Source: Pisaster brevispinus (Eukaryota > Echinodermata > Asteroidea > Forcipulatida > Asteriidae). From it: a stretch of 64,000 nt of DNA. The position numbers and the translations under genes were made by a program. The notes under the pieces were generated by a model. It worked only from the letters and a program-made list of their open reading frames with translations, was not told the origin of the DNA and ran no database searches. Position 1 is the stretch's first letter, and each line of letters starts with the position of its first letter. Below are positions 47,101-57,836 of the stretch, one piece after another. The stretch covers positions 14,294,087-14,358,086 of the forward strand of contig JAMKCF010000015.1 of the NCBI GenBank assembly GCA_023634235.1, given 5' to 3'.

Positions 47101-50100
47101 ACTTACTGGGTAACTTTCCATTATTTAAGTAGCTCAAAGCATGCGCACATTTTCAAAGAACCTGGTATATCTGCTGGCAGAACACCAGAGGCAAATACCA
47201 ACTGGTACATGAGGCCATGTCGGAATAAGCTATTTGCAAGTTTGGTTTGAATATTGTCTGGTACAATGACTTGCATAGTCACAAGTTACTGCTTAAATTT
47301 GAATTCCCCAGACTATTGAGAGAGTTGCTATGTCACATGATTCGGGGCAAGCTTTTGTATAGCAACCTCCAGATGCACGTAGATAAAGTGCTATGTATAA
47401 AAAAGCCTAGTTATTATTTTCATTATTATTTATTAATAAAAATCTCTTTAAATCCTGCACAGAAGATCATTTGAAGCTGACACCCTTTTTTTGCCACCTG
47501 TTTGACAGTCTTATTAACCAGTCGAGGAGTAGCACATGCGCCGATTAGACACTAATTGAATGACACAAACTTTATCATGTCCATGTGATTAGAGCCAATG
47601 TACACATACATTGTACATGTCAGACAGTATACATTATGACAGGACAGCTGTTGTGAATTTGCAGCATTTTTTTAAAAGACCTGTATGGCACACGACTTGC
47701 TTGCGTCCCTAGGCCTGCTTGGGTGACAAAATTGTTGTCTCCCATACTAAAGAAGTCTAATATCGTAGTGTTTTTCACTTTGTTAATAACTGAAGTGTAC
47801 TTTATAAATGGTGGTGGAGGGTGGCAGGAGTAAGGGTGGCAGGGGGAAGAGAGTGGTGGGGACCACCGGGCTTGTCTGGTCATGAGTTTACTGGCCCGAT
47901 GCTAAAATCACTGGCCTCGGGCCTGCGGTCCAGGGTAAATTTCTAGCCAGCCTGTAGTGAGAGAGGGGCTGTTGGAAAGAGACTGGCTTGGGATTTTAAA
48001 GAAATGGATACTTGGGAAGGGGTGTAGGGAGGTGGAGGACAGGGTGGGGGATGTGGTGGGCTTGGTGAATACTCACCATCCTGTTCCAGAGCTTGCAGCA
48101 TACAGTCCAGACATGACACAGAGTCATTGTCACTGGGGCCGAGTTGCAGCCTCTTCACCGCCTGCTCCAAGTCATCTGCAGAACGAGACAGAGATGATGA
48201 TAGGGAATGACATTAACGGAGTAGAACAGGGCTGGAACAATGGTGGGATGCCACTTTAACATTTGTGATTGAGTCATCACGAGGACAAGTGTTCAGGATC
48301 AAGAAAGTCTGAGACAGAGATCGGGAAGGGAATTGTCATCAACAGAGCAGGACATGGGTCACACATTGGTGGAATGACGCTTCAACTTTGATTTCATTAT
48401 TTGTTTATTTATTTCACGACACATCAAACTGCGCAAACGCCAATTACATGATGGTTATATCGAAACAAGGAGAAATGTTCTGTTTTTGATGTGGGAGGAA
48501 AACCCCACCTGGGGGGGGGGGCAAACCCACGCAACCAGGTAGGGACTGAAAACCCAATCCACATACAATGCTCAAGGTCTGAGGCAAGACTGGAAGTGGG
48601 GTTTACAGAGGCGAAGGGCTGGGAATGAAAGCACTTTAAAGCCAACCTGATTGAGTCATCCAGGCAAATTGTTCAGGATCAACAAAGTCTCATACAGAGA
48701 GGTGAGGCGGGGAAATGTCATTAATGGAGCAGAACAGGGGGGGTGAAACATAGGAGGGATGTCACTTTAACTTTTGCGATTGAGTCATCAAGACAAATTG
48801 CTCAGGATCAAGAAAGTCTGAGACAGTTTAAGGCAAAGGAGGTAATGGGAATTCAAAGCCTTATACATGATGTTGTCTGTATAGGGCTGGTACTGCAGAC
48901 CCAACACACAATGGGAGACTTTGGAATGCTAGGTGGCAGCAGACTCACCAGGTAAAGTCCTTTGTTTACGTGGTTCTGAGCATGCGCACATTACCGAGAA
49001 CAATGGATTTACCTGGTCAGTCTGCTGCCACCTACATTGTGTGTAGCATCCCAAAAGGCCCCCCCCCCCCCCCCCCCCGATTGCTTATCATAGGAACAGG
49101 CATACCAATCTTGCATGTACATTAAAAGTCCATGTATTTGGGCAGGCAATCATGGTTAAGTATTTTACATGAGGACACAAGTGTCATGACCGAGACTCGA
49201 ACCCACACCCTGCCGATCAGAAACACCAGAGCTTGAGTCCGGTGCTCTTATCCGCTCGGCCACGACACGCCATGTAGGTCACTTTAACTCTTGTCACTGA
49301 GTCATCAGGACATAGTGCTCGGGACTCGAGACAATTTCCAATGTTGTCATTTCATGCACTAATTCAGACGACAGATTGATCAGACGGGATGTCTTAGCTT
49401 CTTGCAAAAGAAACAGAAAGAGGTTTCCAAACATGTAGATTGTAGGCCTGCAGCCGATTTCACGAAACGCTAGGATTAATCCTATCTCGAGTTAGGACGA
49501 GTACATGTAACTAGTCCTAACTTAGGATTAATCTTAAGGTTTACATGTTACAGTGCAAGGCTGGGACTCGTCCCAAGTCCTAAGATTAATCCTAAGTTAG
49601 GAAGAGTTTGGTGAAATCGACGGCTGACTTCGGAATCCCCTCGAAATCCAGTGACAATTGGACTAATCTGTGGAGAAGGAAACATTTTACGATGCTTGTT
49701 GTTTACGTTAGTTGGGTTGTTGTGATGGGTGTTTTTATTTGTTTATTTTCAGCGAATAACGGTTCGAATAACCGTTTTTAGAAAACAATCTACAGTCATT
49801 GGACCTTTAAAGAAACAACTCCATCCTATTTATAGTATAATAGTAAAAATTGAAAAATTTGAAAAAATTAGCGAAGTGAAATCGACGGCTGGAACTTCAT
49901 TTCTGAGACGGCAATGTCACTTCAATTTTGCAAAGAGCACTTAATTATTGTAATTTTATGCATATTTTGGGATACACCAAGTGAGGATACTGGTCTGTGA
50001 CAATTACCAAAAGTATACCCTGCCTTTATATACAAAATAGCATTCTACTAAATGTACAATGTACACTGCCCATCTATGTGGACTACATGTGTGTATCATG

Positions 50101-53100
50101 TACTCACATGATGTACATGACTTGCCAATGTTCTCCCCTTCCTTACAACAACATCCAACATCATTTCATATTGTCCCGCAGCCAAAACATCTATGGTTTT
50201 CATTCATTAGGGTGTATTGTGAAGGGACATCATCTAGCTAAAGAGCGCTGCCGGCGGGCGGAAAAAAAGACTGCATTCACGACTTGATTGACAATGTCCA
50301 ATCAATCATAACGAAATTCTTGAATGGCATATAATAATGATTTTTCCCTCATTAATGGTAGACCATACGGAACGCAAACACGGATGTCCCACAGGTTTAT
50401 TAAAGGAGTGTTTAATATTCAGCACGAGTGCTTAAAGTGCCTGAAATGCTAGTGAGCGATTTCTCTTGAACATGTACACGTACACTGCTAAAAATGGTCT
50501 TCTCAAAACAAGAACAAATGCGTGTGGTTGAGCGGATAAGAGAACCGGACCCAAGCTTTCTGGTCAGCAGAGTGTGGATTCGAGTCACGATCGTGACACT
50601 TGTGTCCTTAAGCGAGACACTTAACCATTATTGCTTCGTCCTTCGGATGGGGCGTAAAGCCGTTGGTCCCGTGTGTTGTGTAATGCATGTAAAAGAACCC
50701 AGTGCACTTATCGAAAAGAGAAGGGGTTTGCCCCGGTGTTCCTGGTTTGATTGGCTACATATTGCGCCACAGCACCTTGTAAACCATTACATGGTGCTAA
50801 ATGTAAAGGAGTAGGTCTTATACCTCATAAACGTAGCTCCACATACCTTGCAGGAAAATACTGAATGTTGAAGCGCCTTGAGCATCACTGAGTGACGGAT
50901 ATGAGCGCTATATAAGAAGCCACTATTTATATTATTATTATTAAATCTTATCTCAAGAAAACTTTTCTTGTGTGACTTCAAAAAATCTTAAAAGAAACAT
51001 TTTCTACGCAGTGACACATAAATATTTTCCTGAAATAAGCTTTTTTTCTTATTGCAAGAATACCATTTTTAGCAGTGAACATGTCAATCTAGAGTTATGC
51101 AGTTACATTTTATTTTCCTAAACGGAACATGTGACTACCGTTTAACTGTTTAACTGTTTCTACCGGAACTATTAAATATTCAAGTCCATCTGTAACAGGA
51201 GCAGGGCCCAATTTAAAGGCTCTGCTTCCCGTAAGCAAAGAATCAGCGCTTACAGAAGCAGGGAATTCCGTGCTTACGTCAAGCGTATTTCACGGGTTAG
51301 CAGGGAATTTTTGCTTGTGCGCGTGCACACTCCACATTACTCTGAGCGAAGAATGGCAATCGCAAGTAATGCCAAACTACAGCGGAAAAAAATGTCTGAC
51401 TTTAATCCATTAAGACTTGTTTAATTTTTTACCTGGAATGGCATAGGTAAAAAATTTAAGGGGAAAATGGCGCAACAAGTTTGATTATGTTGAGAAGTTT
51501 ATGAGCAAGCCAGAAACATTAAGGCCTTAAGCAGTTATGGTTGACAATCTTCGGGACCTAAAACATAAAAATTTTAATTAATTAATAAATGAAAAATACT
51601 AAAATGAGAGAAACATTGTACACAATTTGCATTTTTTAAAGGGGTGAGTTAGTCATCTCACACATGACCTTTTTGACCTTTCTGGTGAAAACATTTTGAC
51701 AGCCACTTTTTTAGTCCTAGATGAGACCCTAATGTAGGGTTTGCATAGTGCCTGGTGTGTTTATAGGAGAAGCACATTATTCATGACAATGTAAAAAACA
51801 TTTATTTTTTATTGTTCAAACATAATCTAATCATTTAAATTAAAGTTGTTGTCGCAGGACTATTGCTACTATTTGACATAAATTACTTTCTCCTTCTGAT
51901 TTTTGTATATTTTTGTTGACAAAATGTAGCCAGCGCCGACGCCAAAGTAGCCGGTCAAATTCACCTGCTACTAACTTGTTTTGAAGCACCTGATGTACAT
52001 GTACCTCCCCAAGAAATTATCACCCGATGAAATATCATACATCATCTCTATAATCTGCCAATTTTCGAGGAACTACTCGGAGAAGCTTCATTTTCAAATT
52101 GACTGTAACCTCCATATCTACCCGGATCGACAAGACGCAGCCCCCCCCCCCCATCAGCCAATTTAATTAAAGTGTATCGCCGTGTCGCTCAACGGGGTTT
52201 AATGCTTGGGACTGTCTGGTGCAAAATGGCCAAAGACCTTGACATACATTCTACCCATCGGCTGATCAAAATGAAGATTTCTTCATTTTCTTGTGCGCTC
52301 CTTCCTTTTAAGTCTTCCCATGGTTGCTTCAGGTGTACAAGCAACGGATGCTAAACCTCCTGGGGCTAGGATATTTATTCAGGGCGGCGGACGCAAGCGA
52401 GCGAGGAATTTAGAAGATGCCTCGGAGAAGGAAGGGGGGGGGGGGTATGGGGACCGGGAGGGGGGAAAGAATGAGATAGATGAGTCAGACAAGTCTCACA
52501 GAAATACAGATGTCATGTGAAGGGACAATCTGCTGGGTTTTTTTTTGTTTTGACTTTCTTGTTTTTGCTCGGAGAGGTTTTCTCGTAGACGCAGCGGTTT
52601 CTTTAAGATGCAAGAGACAGGAAGACGAGGAGATGATACAGAAAGATTAGAAAATAACAAGGATGCAAGATGCAAGGATGAAGTGCATCAAGATTAAAGG
52701 GAATTAAAGTTTATGTATGTGAAGAAATTACAGTCAATTCAAGACATGTTTTTTTTTATGTACAGGTATCGTTATCAAGCACCTTGACAGGGCTCGAATT
52801 TGACACTGGACCGCTGGCCCGAGGCCAGTGATTTTAGCCTCGGGCCAGTAAACTCATGACTTGACAAGTCCGGCGGTCTTGTGTTTTTCAATTGAATAAT
52901 AGCCACTATGTAATATCTTTAACAGAAAGAAATGGTGTTCAGATGTTGACCTCGAGTCTAGTACAATTCTCTTCAGTATCAAGACAAAATAATTAGATAC
53001 ATTGTAAATCTTCTCTTAATAGTGCAATTTACATGTTAAACTGTGTAGAAAGCTCTTTCTCATGAAGATTCTGGTCTTGTGAAATTAATTCTGGTCCAGT

Positions 53101-56100
53101 AAACATTTTTAGCAACAAGCCCCTGCGGTCTTGTGGAATTTTACCCCAATTTCGAGCCCTGCTTGAGGCGGAGCTGATCTGCAACTGTTTGCACTTTATA
53201 GATTTCTCTTTATTATTACCATTATTATTATACATTTGTCAAGATCTTTAAGGGTCTCTCCATCTCCTGCATGCCCTGGGTGAAAAAGTTGAGATGCAGA
53301 GGCTCAGGAAGGGGGATTGGCAGGGTGGGTCACCTTCAACATGTAACATATTCTTGCTTTGTATTGATTACATACTGAATGTTTACCAACAAGAAAATCT
53401 GTCGTAACCACTCTCAGAGGAAGATCATCGTCAGAGCAGCCTCTTCTTCACTCGAGACGAGGCACACACAGGAAGTATGCATCCGAGGAAAACACTCCCA
53501 CGATCATGCCTGAACAATTTGCAGCACAAATGTGGCATTTCCTACTGACATTTCAGCTCATGTTTTCGTACCCTCTTATTTTTCGCCGGGGAAAGAGGGG
53601 CGAGAGATGAACGTTACAACCATCACCCGGAGCTGCCTCCAGAGGGTTGAGGCTGCATAATTTCTCTGTAATTGTTTGCACAGTAAGCGGATAATGGTGA
53701 TCGCAAGCGCAGAATTTGGCAGTAAGCAGAGTTATGGAATTGGGCCCCTGTTGGCAACATTTTTAATAACCATTTTGAATGTGTTTACAATTTGATGAAA
53801 TTGTCAATCATCACCTGGAAATGGTTTGCCTAAGGGATACCATTTTACCAAGAAGTGGACGACTTGTTTCAAACAATCACACTCATGCACTCATTTGCTG
53901 TAGACTGTACGTGTATGTAATATACAAAATTTACAATTACTATTATTATTATTGTTACCTTTGTCGGCTACAATTTGCACGTACAATCTGCACGCAATTC
54001 GCACGTATCGGTATGCAATTTGCGCGTGTATCGGCATGCAATTCACAAGCTAGCAGATCAAGCTGTTACACGAATTTCTGCGCTAGCTGTGTAAGCAAAG
54101 AATGTCTAGTAACGTGGAGTACGCACGCGCACAAGCCAAAAATTCCCTGCTAACCCGTGAAATATGCCTGACATAAGCGTGGAATTCCCTGCTTCAGTAA
54201 GCATCGATTCTTTGCTTATTGTAAGCAGAGCCATGGAATTGGGCCCAGTAGTGTTAGCAGGGATGTGATAGGCTGAACTATGAGCGCAAAGCGCGAAAGC
54301 TTGCGAGGGCGAAAACTTGCGAGCTTGAAGCCTACTAATATACATTTATCTTTTGTTTTAAAAGCCCTAATCTGCACTGGGGCATTCTACAATGTATGTG
54401 GTTTTATCTTCATGTTTTTATGGTTTTAATTTTTAAAAAATAACAGAATAAAAAAATAAATAAAAAATGGTGGGGGGGGGGGGGTAAAAAACAACAAATT
54501 TCCGGAAAACCCCCCAGAGAAGTCACATCCCTGTGTTTATTTCATGGGAAGAGTCCATTGTTGCATACATGTGTGGTGTTTTGTATGCCTACACCCTCTG
54601 GGGAGAAATGGCACTGCCCCGAGGGTGTACAAACTTATGAGCCCTATCACACAGCGTTCAACAGTTGTTTTGTTATAATACCACGGTAATAGATTGCTCC
54701 AGGGGAAAAAACACATCACCAAATTAACCTAATTATATTTCTTTATTAATTTTTTGTAGGACATTATTACATTTTGGCGTTTAGTTGAAAAAAAATGACA
54801 ACCTCATACCCAGGGCTATTTCTAATATTGTACAAGACAGTGGAAATAACTAACATAAGGGCACAATCAAGGTAATGTACCTCGTGGGGTACATTACCCA
54901 TGTTCCCCTTGAGCGATGCTTCTTTGTAGCATCTATCACATGAATGGTTCTCGACCAATAAAAACTCACAATCTATTACCGTGGTGTAACAAACTTGCAT
55001 AAATTTCATTACATGAGCTGTACCGAAAAGCTTAACATTTTGTAAAGTCCACAAATGTTTCAGCGCAAAATGTCCTTTGAGAAATGCACTTCTAAATTAA
55101 TGTTAACAGCAAAATCTAATGCTCTAAGCAACCCTACACAAATGTAACTTGTCCTCCACTTAGTTTTTCATGTATACAGGGATGTGATAGGCTGTTGAGA
55201 AAAAAACCTGAACTCTGAGCGCAAAGAGCGAAAGCATGCGAGCTCGAAAACTTGCGAGCATGAAGCCCAATATTAACGTTTATCTTTGGTTTTAAAAGCC
55301 CTACTCTGCAATCTGGGCGTTATTATATGGTTTTATCTTCATTTTTTTACGAATTTGATCTTTAAATTTTTTTATTTTATTTTATTTTTTTTGGGGGGGG
55401 CAAAAAAACCCGGAATTTCTTTTTTTTAGGCCGAAAAAACCTGAATTCCGGTTAAAAACGGAGAAATCACATCCCTGTGTATAGATACACTACGGAGTCT
55501 CAACAAACATACATCAGGGCTTGAACTTGGAGGAAAAATCAGGGCTTGTAAGCCCAATACTTTTACTGGACCAGAAATTTGTTTACAAGACCAGAATCAA
55601 AATGAGGGGGAAAAAACCCTGTCCACACAGTTTAATATGCAAGCTGCAAGCACTAATAGAAGATTTTGGGTACTACCTCGATATTCAACAAGACTCAAAG
55701 TCAGCATTTGAAGTTTAAACTTTATTCAAAAATTTATTTTAGATTTATAAACAGTGCTGAAGATATTATTATTCAATTTATATACACAAGAATGCCGGAC
55801 TTCTCCAGTCATGAATTTACTGGCCCAATGCTAAAATCAGTGGCCTCGGGCCAGCGGTCCAGTGTAAATTTCGAGCCCAGCATGATTTCTGCGAGGCTAT
55901 GTCCAAATGAACAGCTTTGGGAGTGGCTGTGGTCGCATTGCTTCAACACAGAAATAGCCATAGCCACACTGAGCCAAAGCTGCTTGATTTGGACCCCACA
56001 TTGATTTTAATTTGCTGAATTTGTTTTTCATCGAGCAACTCTACAAGTGTACGAGGTGAAGACTTACTGTCGTCTTTTCCTTGAGCCGATACCTGGCATC

Positions 56101-57836
56101 CTTGGTGAACCTTGCCATCTTGGTTTAAAATTCCTTCAAAGAACTCGCCAACGAATGTCTCGCACGACCGGTCATCCTCGGACAGTTCTGGGATATCTTG
56201 CAGAATGTTAGCGCTCTTCTCTGGTTCTTTCGGTGCGACGTTCATTTGACCAGCATGGTTTGAACCCTGCCTGTAGTCGACATTAGCATTGTTCTTAATG
56301 CACAAAATGGCCTTCTTATACTGGTTCTTGAAGAACGAACAACTCACTTTCAGTTCCTCAATCTCTCGGTTCTGATCCAGAACCAAATAAGTTGTCTCTT
56401 GTAGTTTGATCTCGAGGCTTGTTATTCTAGTTCCCATGGCAACCAGTGTCTGCAACGCCTCGTCTAACTTGCCAGTCATGTTTGAAGCATCATCGTGGCA
56501 GGCACAAGCGTTAAGGCAGGTTTCCCCAACCCCGTTCGGAGACGTTGATGAAAGAACTCTCCTCTGATGTTCAAAGCACACTTTCCCGTACTGCTCAGTC
56601 ATCTCAATAGCCTCGTCCATTTGTATCTCGGAGGACACACAATTACGGCCGACAACATGAAATACTACCCACTGAATTTATCTCATTTTGCGGAGCGTGA
56701 AATGATTGTGTCAACACGTGGTGCGTGCTCGTTATGAAATGGTGAGTTGCAGTCCGGGCAACCCTGGCAGCTGCTTGGACATTGTTTTGTAGGTGACAAC
56801 AAAAGAACCAGCAATATAATAGAATATTGACCTTGATGGTTTTATCGCACGAATAGTATGCATAGTGTGTGTGTGTAAATACTCCACCGCTAGATTTATT
56901 AACTCCACGTGCTGTTTATATTGGATCCTTAATCCCTTTTAAGTCCTTTTTTTTAAATTGTCACAAATAGATACTCTCATTTTTACTACGGGTCGTTAAA
57001 AGTAAATTATTATCTCAGCGTTCACTTGGTGTTTAGATGATGTGGGAAGCGAAAGAATTCCGTTTAATGGATCCACCTCTGAAATGTGTTCCAGCTGAAC
57101 AAACAAACCAGCCACGAAAACTGAAATTGGAAATCTCCCGATGCCCAAAGTTGTTCTTTTTACAAATTGCGATTATACTTTATCAGGATGCAGCCATCTT
57201 GTTGCTCCTCCATTCAAAAAACAATGTGGCCAAACTGAGACTCGAAGGACAAAATAGTCTGGTTCCTGTCCTTGCTCTAGAACAAACGTCAGTAATCAAA
57301 ATGTAATTAACTATCCAGCTGTGCTCATTTTGCTCCCGTCTGAATGGCGTTTACTAGCGTTTGCAAACATTCTGCGAAGCGTGTCTGGCCCACAAGCCTC
57401 TTGTCAAAACAGAAGTCATATATTCAAGGACACAAAAAAGCATCGAACACTTCACTCAGTGTACGTTACTAGTCTGAACAGTAACCCATCTCTCTGCCTG
57501 GAATCCATCAGCCTCTCTAAGACTTTGGCGATAATTTCTCAAGCTTCATTTACTAAGCAAAACAGTATTTATTAATATCCATCCATCCCCACCCCAAGCT
57601 CCACCGTCCTAGACCCATGTGAATCTCCCCTGATAAAACTTCAACAGGCTGACAGGAGAGGACGACAAAGGCAAGCGTTACAGCATCTTATCCAATCAAC
57701 ATCAAGAACTGCCCCGGGGGAGAGGCCAGCCAGGTTTCCTGCAGAGAAGCGAGCTTAATTGGAAAAGCTAGAGTATCCAAATTAGACTTTCATACCACGT
57801 AAAAACGGGAACATAAGGAAAAATATACTCACCCAT
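38189..57836 (-). CDS. RAP1GDS1: Rap1 GTPase-GDP dissociation stimulator 1 (SmgGDS), armadillo-repeat protein
   Basis: Cytosolic armadillo solenoid; SmgGDS binds polybasic, prenylated small GTPases (Rap1, RhoA) and acts as chaperone and exchange factor. Fifteen coding exons with AG/GT borders: 57836-57833, 48175-48077, 46706-46578, 45981-45856, 45059-44910, 44306-44178, 44059-43934, 43472-43311, 42726-42592, 41993-41856, 41222-41097, 40679-40577, 39990-39827, 39220-39089 and 38307-38189. They sum to 1842 nt, 613 aa; human is about 607. Matches to the human protein as I recall it include CLDCMLQALEQDG, QVCRALGNIC, IFEVIATLAENG, SGALAIGNFARN, ALKNLAIP, KLLGTCRMLIDGQ and SEHTLMQNEALIALTLL. Almost all internal exons are phase 1-1, close to one ARM repeat each. 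Exon 1 supplies only ATG+G before a 9.7-kb intron; its assignment rests on frame and the human MADNL-like start. Confidence 0.93.
38377..38545. repeat. 'GATTTCACAAAG' foldback MITE, copy 2
   Basis: Arms GATTTCACAAAGAGCTAAGA and ATGAATCTCAGTGCTTTAGG, with AGCAAAGTGTAGCAATTTTA inside. It lies in the last RAP1GDS1 intron, 70 bp from the exon at 38307. Downstream (38650-38880) is a C/T-rich stretch of CCTACCC words. Confidence 0.6.
39280..39620. repeat. minisatellite with GGAAACCCACAG words
   Basis: Tandem, degenerate units containing AAGGGTGCCTGCTATCAAGG, AAACCCACA and TCACTGTAGCTCGGAAGTCT. It lies in the RAP1GDS1 intron between 39220 and 39827. Confidence 0.7.
40195..40495 (-). repeat. tRNA-derived SINE, family A, inverted copy
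   Basis: Reverse complement of the family: CACCTTGTAAGG near the start, ACACGGGACCAATGGCTTTA, AAGTGTCAAGACCGGGACTC, and the head with GGGACTCGAACCC at 40398 (inverse B-box). It lies in the RAP1GDS1 intron between 39990 and 40577. Confidence 0.75.
42750..42845 (-). repeat. SINE 3' end (ATT)n...GCGCTATGTAAATG
   Basis: Inverse of a common SINE tail. On the minus strand it reads CGCCTTGAGCGTC, TTTGGCGCTATGTAAATGC and (ATT)n. It starts 24 bp upstream of the RAP1GDS1 exon at 42726 and so sits just outside its acceptor. It resembles the tail of the family A copy at 50515. Confidence 0.6.
44400..44700 (-). repeat. ~300-bp interspersed repeat, inverted copy 2
   Basis: Reverse-complement counterpart of 14247-14550: ACTTCTCAACTTGCCCTGTG, GAGTGTGTGAATGTATTTTC, CATTTATGACAATACATG and GGGCTGCTAAAACTTCCTGG. 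It lies in RAP1GDS1 intron 5. Confidence 0.65.
45125..45775 (-). repeat. cluster of three family B SINEs
   Basis: Three inverted tRNA-like heads at about 45130-45235, 45290-45365 and 45590-45670. Each has an inverse B-box (GGGATTTGAACC or similar) and CCAACTGAGCTATCTAG, followed by the family tail GGTGCCAGTCAGAAACCATA. The second carries the whole body to GGGGATGCGACTTTTTT (45515). The third ends in CAGGGATCACACCCAAATT. All lie in RAP1GDS1 intron 4 (45060-45855). Confidence 0.75.
46455..46545 (-). repeat. tRNA-derived SINE, family A, head fragment (inverted)
   Basis: GTGCCATGACCGGGACTCGA, ACCCACACTCTGCTGGTCAG and GTCCGGTGCCCTTAACTGCT. It lies 33 bp downstream of the RAP1GDS1 exon ending at 46578, in intron 3. 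Confidence 0.65.
46840..47032. mobile_element. 'GAGCTGCTTAAGC' foldback MITE, well-preserved copy
   Basis: Ends CCCAACTTCATAGAGCTGCT and AGCTCTACGAAATTGGGCTC. Interior GATACCAGTCACAGGTTGTA and ACATGGTAGTTTGGCCGGTA. Relatives lie at 2850, 6690, 8008, 17243, 24572 and 35121, which makes it the most frequent MITE family in the window. It sits in RAP1GDS1 intron 2. Confidence 0.7.
47090..47175. repeat. fragment of the GGCAGCAGACTTACC MITE
   Basis: GAGGGCAGCAGACTTACTGG, GCATGCGCACATTTTCAAAG and CTGGTATATCTGCTGGCAG. A shortened relative of the elements at 11897 and 48917. Confidence 0.6.
48917..49060. mobile_element. GGCAGCAGACT MITE, copy 2, flanked by inverted CACACAATG
   Basis: Left arm GACTTTGGAATGCTAGGTGG, centre GAGCATGCGCACATTACC, right arm AGTCTGCTGCCACCTA. 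Just inside the right end is an extra CATTGTGTGT, the inverse of the ACACACAATG that precedes the element at 48905-48914. A C-run follows at about 49060-49078. It lies in RAP1GDS1 intron 1. Confidence 0.7.
49145..49272 (-). repeat. tRNA-derived SINE, family A, inverted head
   Basis: ACAAGTGTCATGACCGAGAC, CGAACCCACACCCTGCC, GCTTGAGTCCGGTGCTCTTA and CCGCTCGGCCACGACACGCC (a near-intact head on the minus strand). It lies in RAP1GDS1 intron 1. Confidence 0.75.
49452..49623. mobile_element. near-palindromic MITE of AGGATTAATCCTA motifs
   Basis: Outer arms GCCGATTTCACGAAACGC and TTTGGTGAAATCGACGGC. Inside are repeated CTAGGATTAATCCTA, CTAACTTAGGATTAATCTTA and AAGATTAATCCTAAGTTAGG. Related ends are at 16618 and 38377. 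It lies in RAP1GDS1 intron 1. Confidence 0.7.
50515..50944 (+). repeat. tRNA-derived SINE, family A, full-length copy
   Basis: Head GTGGTTGAGCGGATAAGAGA and GTGGATTCGAGTCACG. Body CTTAAGCGAGACACTTAACC, GGGGCGTAAAGCCGTTGGTC and ACAGCACCTTGTAAACCATT. Tail AAACGTAGCTCCACATACCT, GCGCCTTGAGCATCACTGAG, GCGCTATATAAGAAGCC and (ATT)n. It shows the family's full architecture at about 430 bp. It lies in RAP1GDS1 intron 1. Confidence 0.8.
52788..53161. mobile_element. 374-bp element with CAGGGCTCGAA ends and 5-bp TSD
   Basis: Ends CAGGGCTCGAATTTG and CAATTTCGAGCCCTG. CTTGA is duplicated at 52783-52787 and 53162-53166. The interior carries GACCGCTGGCCCGAGGCCAG, CTCATGACTTGACAAG and AGATTCTGGTCTTGTGAAAT. 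Related sequence is at 47880-47945, 55516-55880 and 36450-36500. It lies in RAP1GDS1 intron 1. Confidence 0.75.
54258..54533 (+). mobile_element. CAGGGATG-family MITE, copy 2
   Basis: CAGGGATGTGATAGGCTG to AGTCACATCCCTG. The flanks (TGTTAG before, TGTTTA after) are an imperfect duplication. Body motifs GAGCGCAAAGCGCGAAAGC, CGAGCTTGAAGCCTACTAAT and TTTAAAAGCCCTAATCTGC. It follows directly on a 'GCTTACCGTAAGCA'-family element at 54070-54245. It lies in RAP1GDS1 intron 1. Confidence 0.85.
55177..55477 (+). mobile_element. CAGGGATG-family MITE, copy 3 (6-bp TSD TGTATA)
   Basis: CAGGGATGTGATAGGCTGTT to GAGAAATCACATCCCTG. TGTATA is duplicated perfectly at 55171-55176 and 55478-55483. Termini are intact inverted repeats (CAGGGATGTGAT/ATCACATCCCTG). 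It lies in RAP1GDS1 intron 1. Confidence 0.85.
55516..55880. repeat. diverged CAGGGCTCGAA-family element
   Basis: Begins CAGGGCTTGAACTTGGAGG and has TTTACTGGACCAGAAATTTG. It ends with AATCAGTGGCCTCGGGCCAG, CGGTCCAGTGTAAATTTCGA and GCCCAG. It shares the 'GGCCTCGGGCCAG' core with 52788-53161. It lies just downstream of the coiled-coil ORF. Confidence 0.6.
56068..56620 (-). CDS. coiled-coil ORF exon: alternative first exon of RAP1GDS1 or separate gene
   Basis: 184 codons from ATG at 56620 (MDEAIEMTEQYGKVC) to a strong donor AGTAAGT at 56067, phase 1. Exon 2 of RAP1GDS1 begins with two bases of a codon, so splicing would read ...GKDD-N-DLEQAVKRL in frame. Residues near 55-120 look like a coiled coil (LDEALQTLVAMGTRITSLEI, LDQNREIEELK), followed by an acidic stretch (DIPELSEDDRSCETF). 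An in-frame TAA lies upstream near 56680, supporting a start here. Without splicing the frame continues to a stop at 55943 (225 aa), with an AATAAA-like signal further on, so a single-exon gene is the rival reading. I recognise no family. Confidence 0.55.
57130..57300 (-). repeat. TA-target MITE, decayed inverted copy
   Basis: Inverse of the element at 10962: TATCAGGATGCAGCCATCTT, GGCCAAACTGAGACTCGAAG and AAATAGTCTGGTTCCTGTCC. It lies in RAP1GDS1 intron 1, between the coiled-coil exon and exon 1. The plus-strand ORF over it is an artefact. Confidence 0.65.

Noticed and set aside
57037..57306. 89-codon plus-strand ORF
   Set aside because: It overlaps an inverted, decayed MITE copy and has no gene context.
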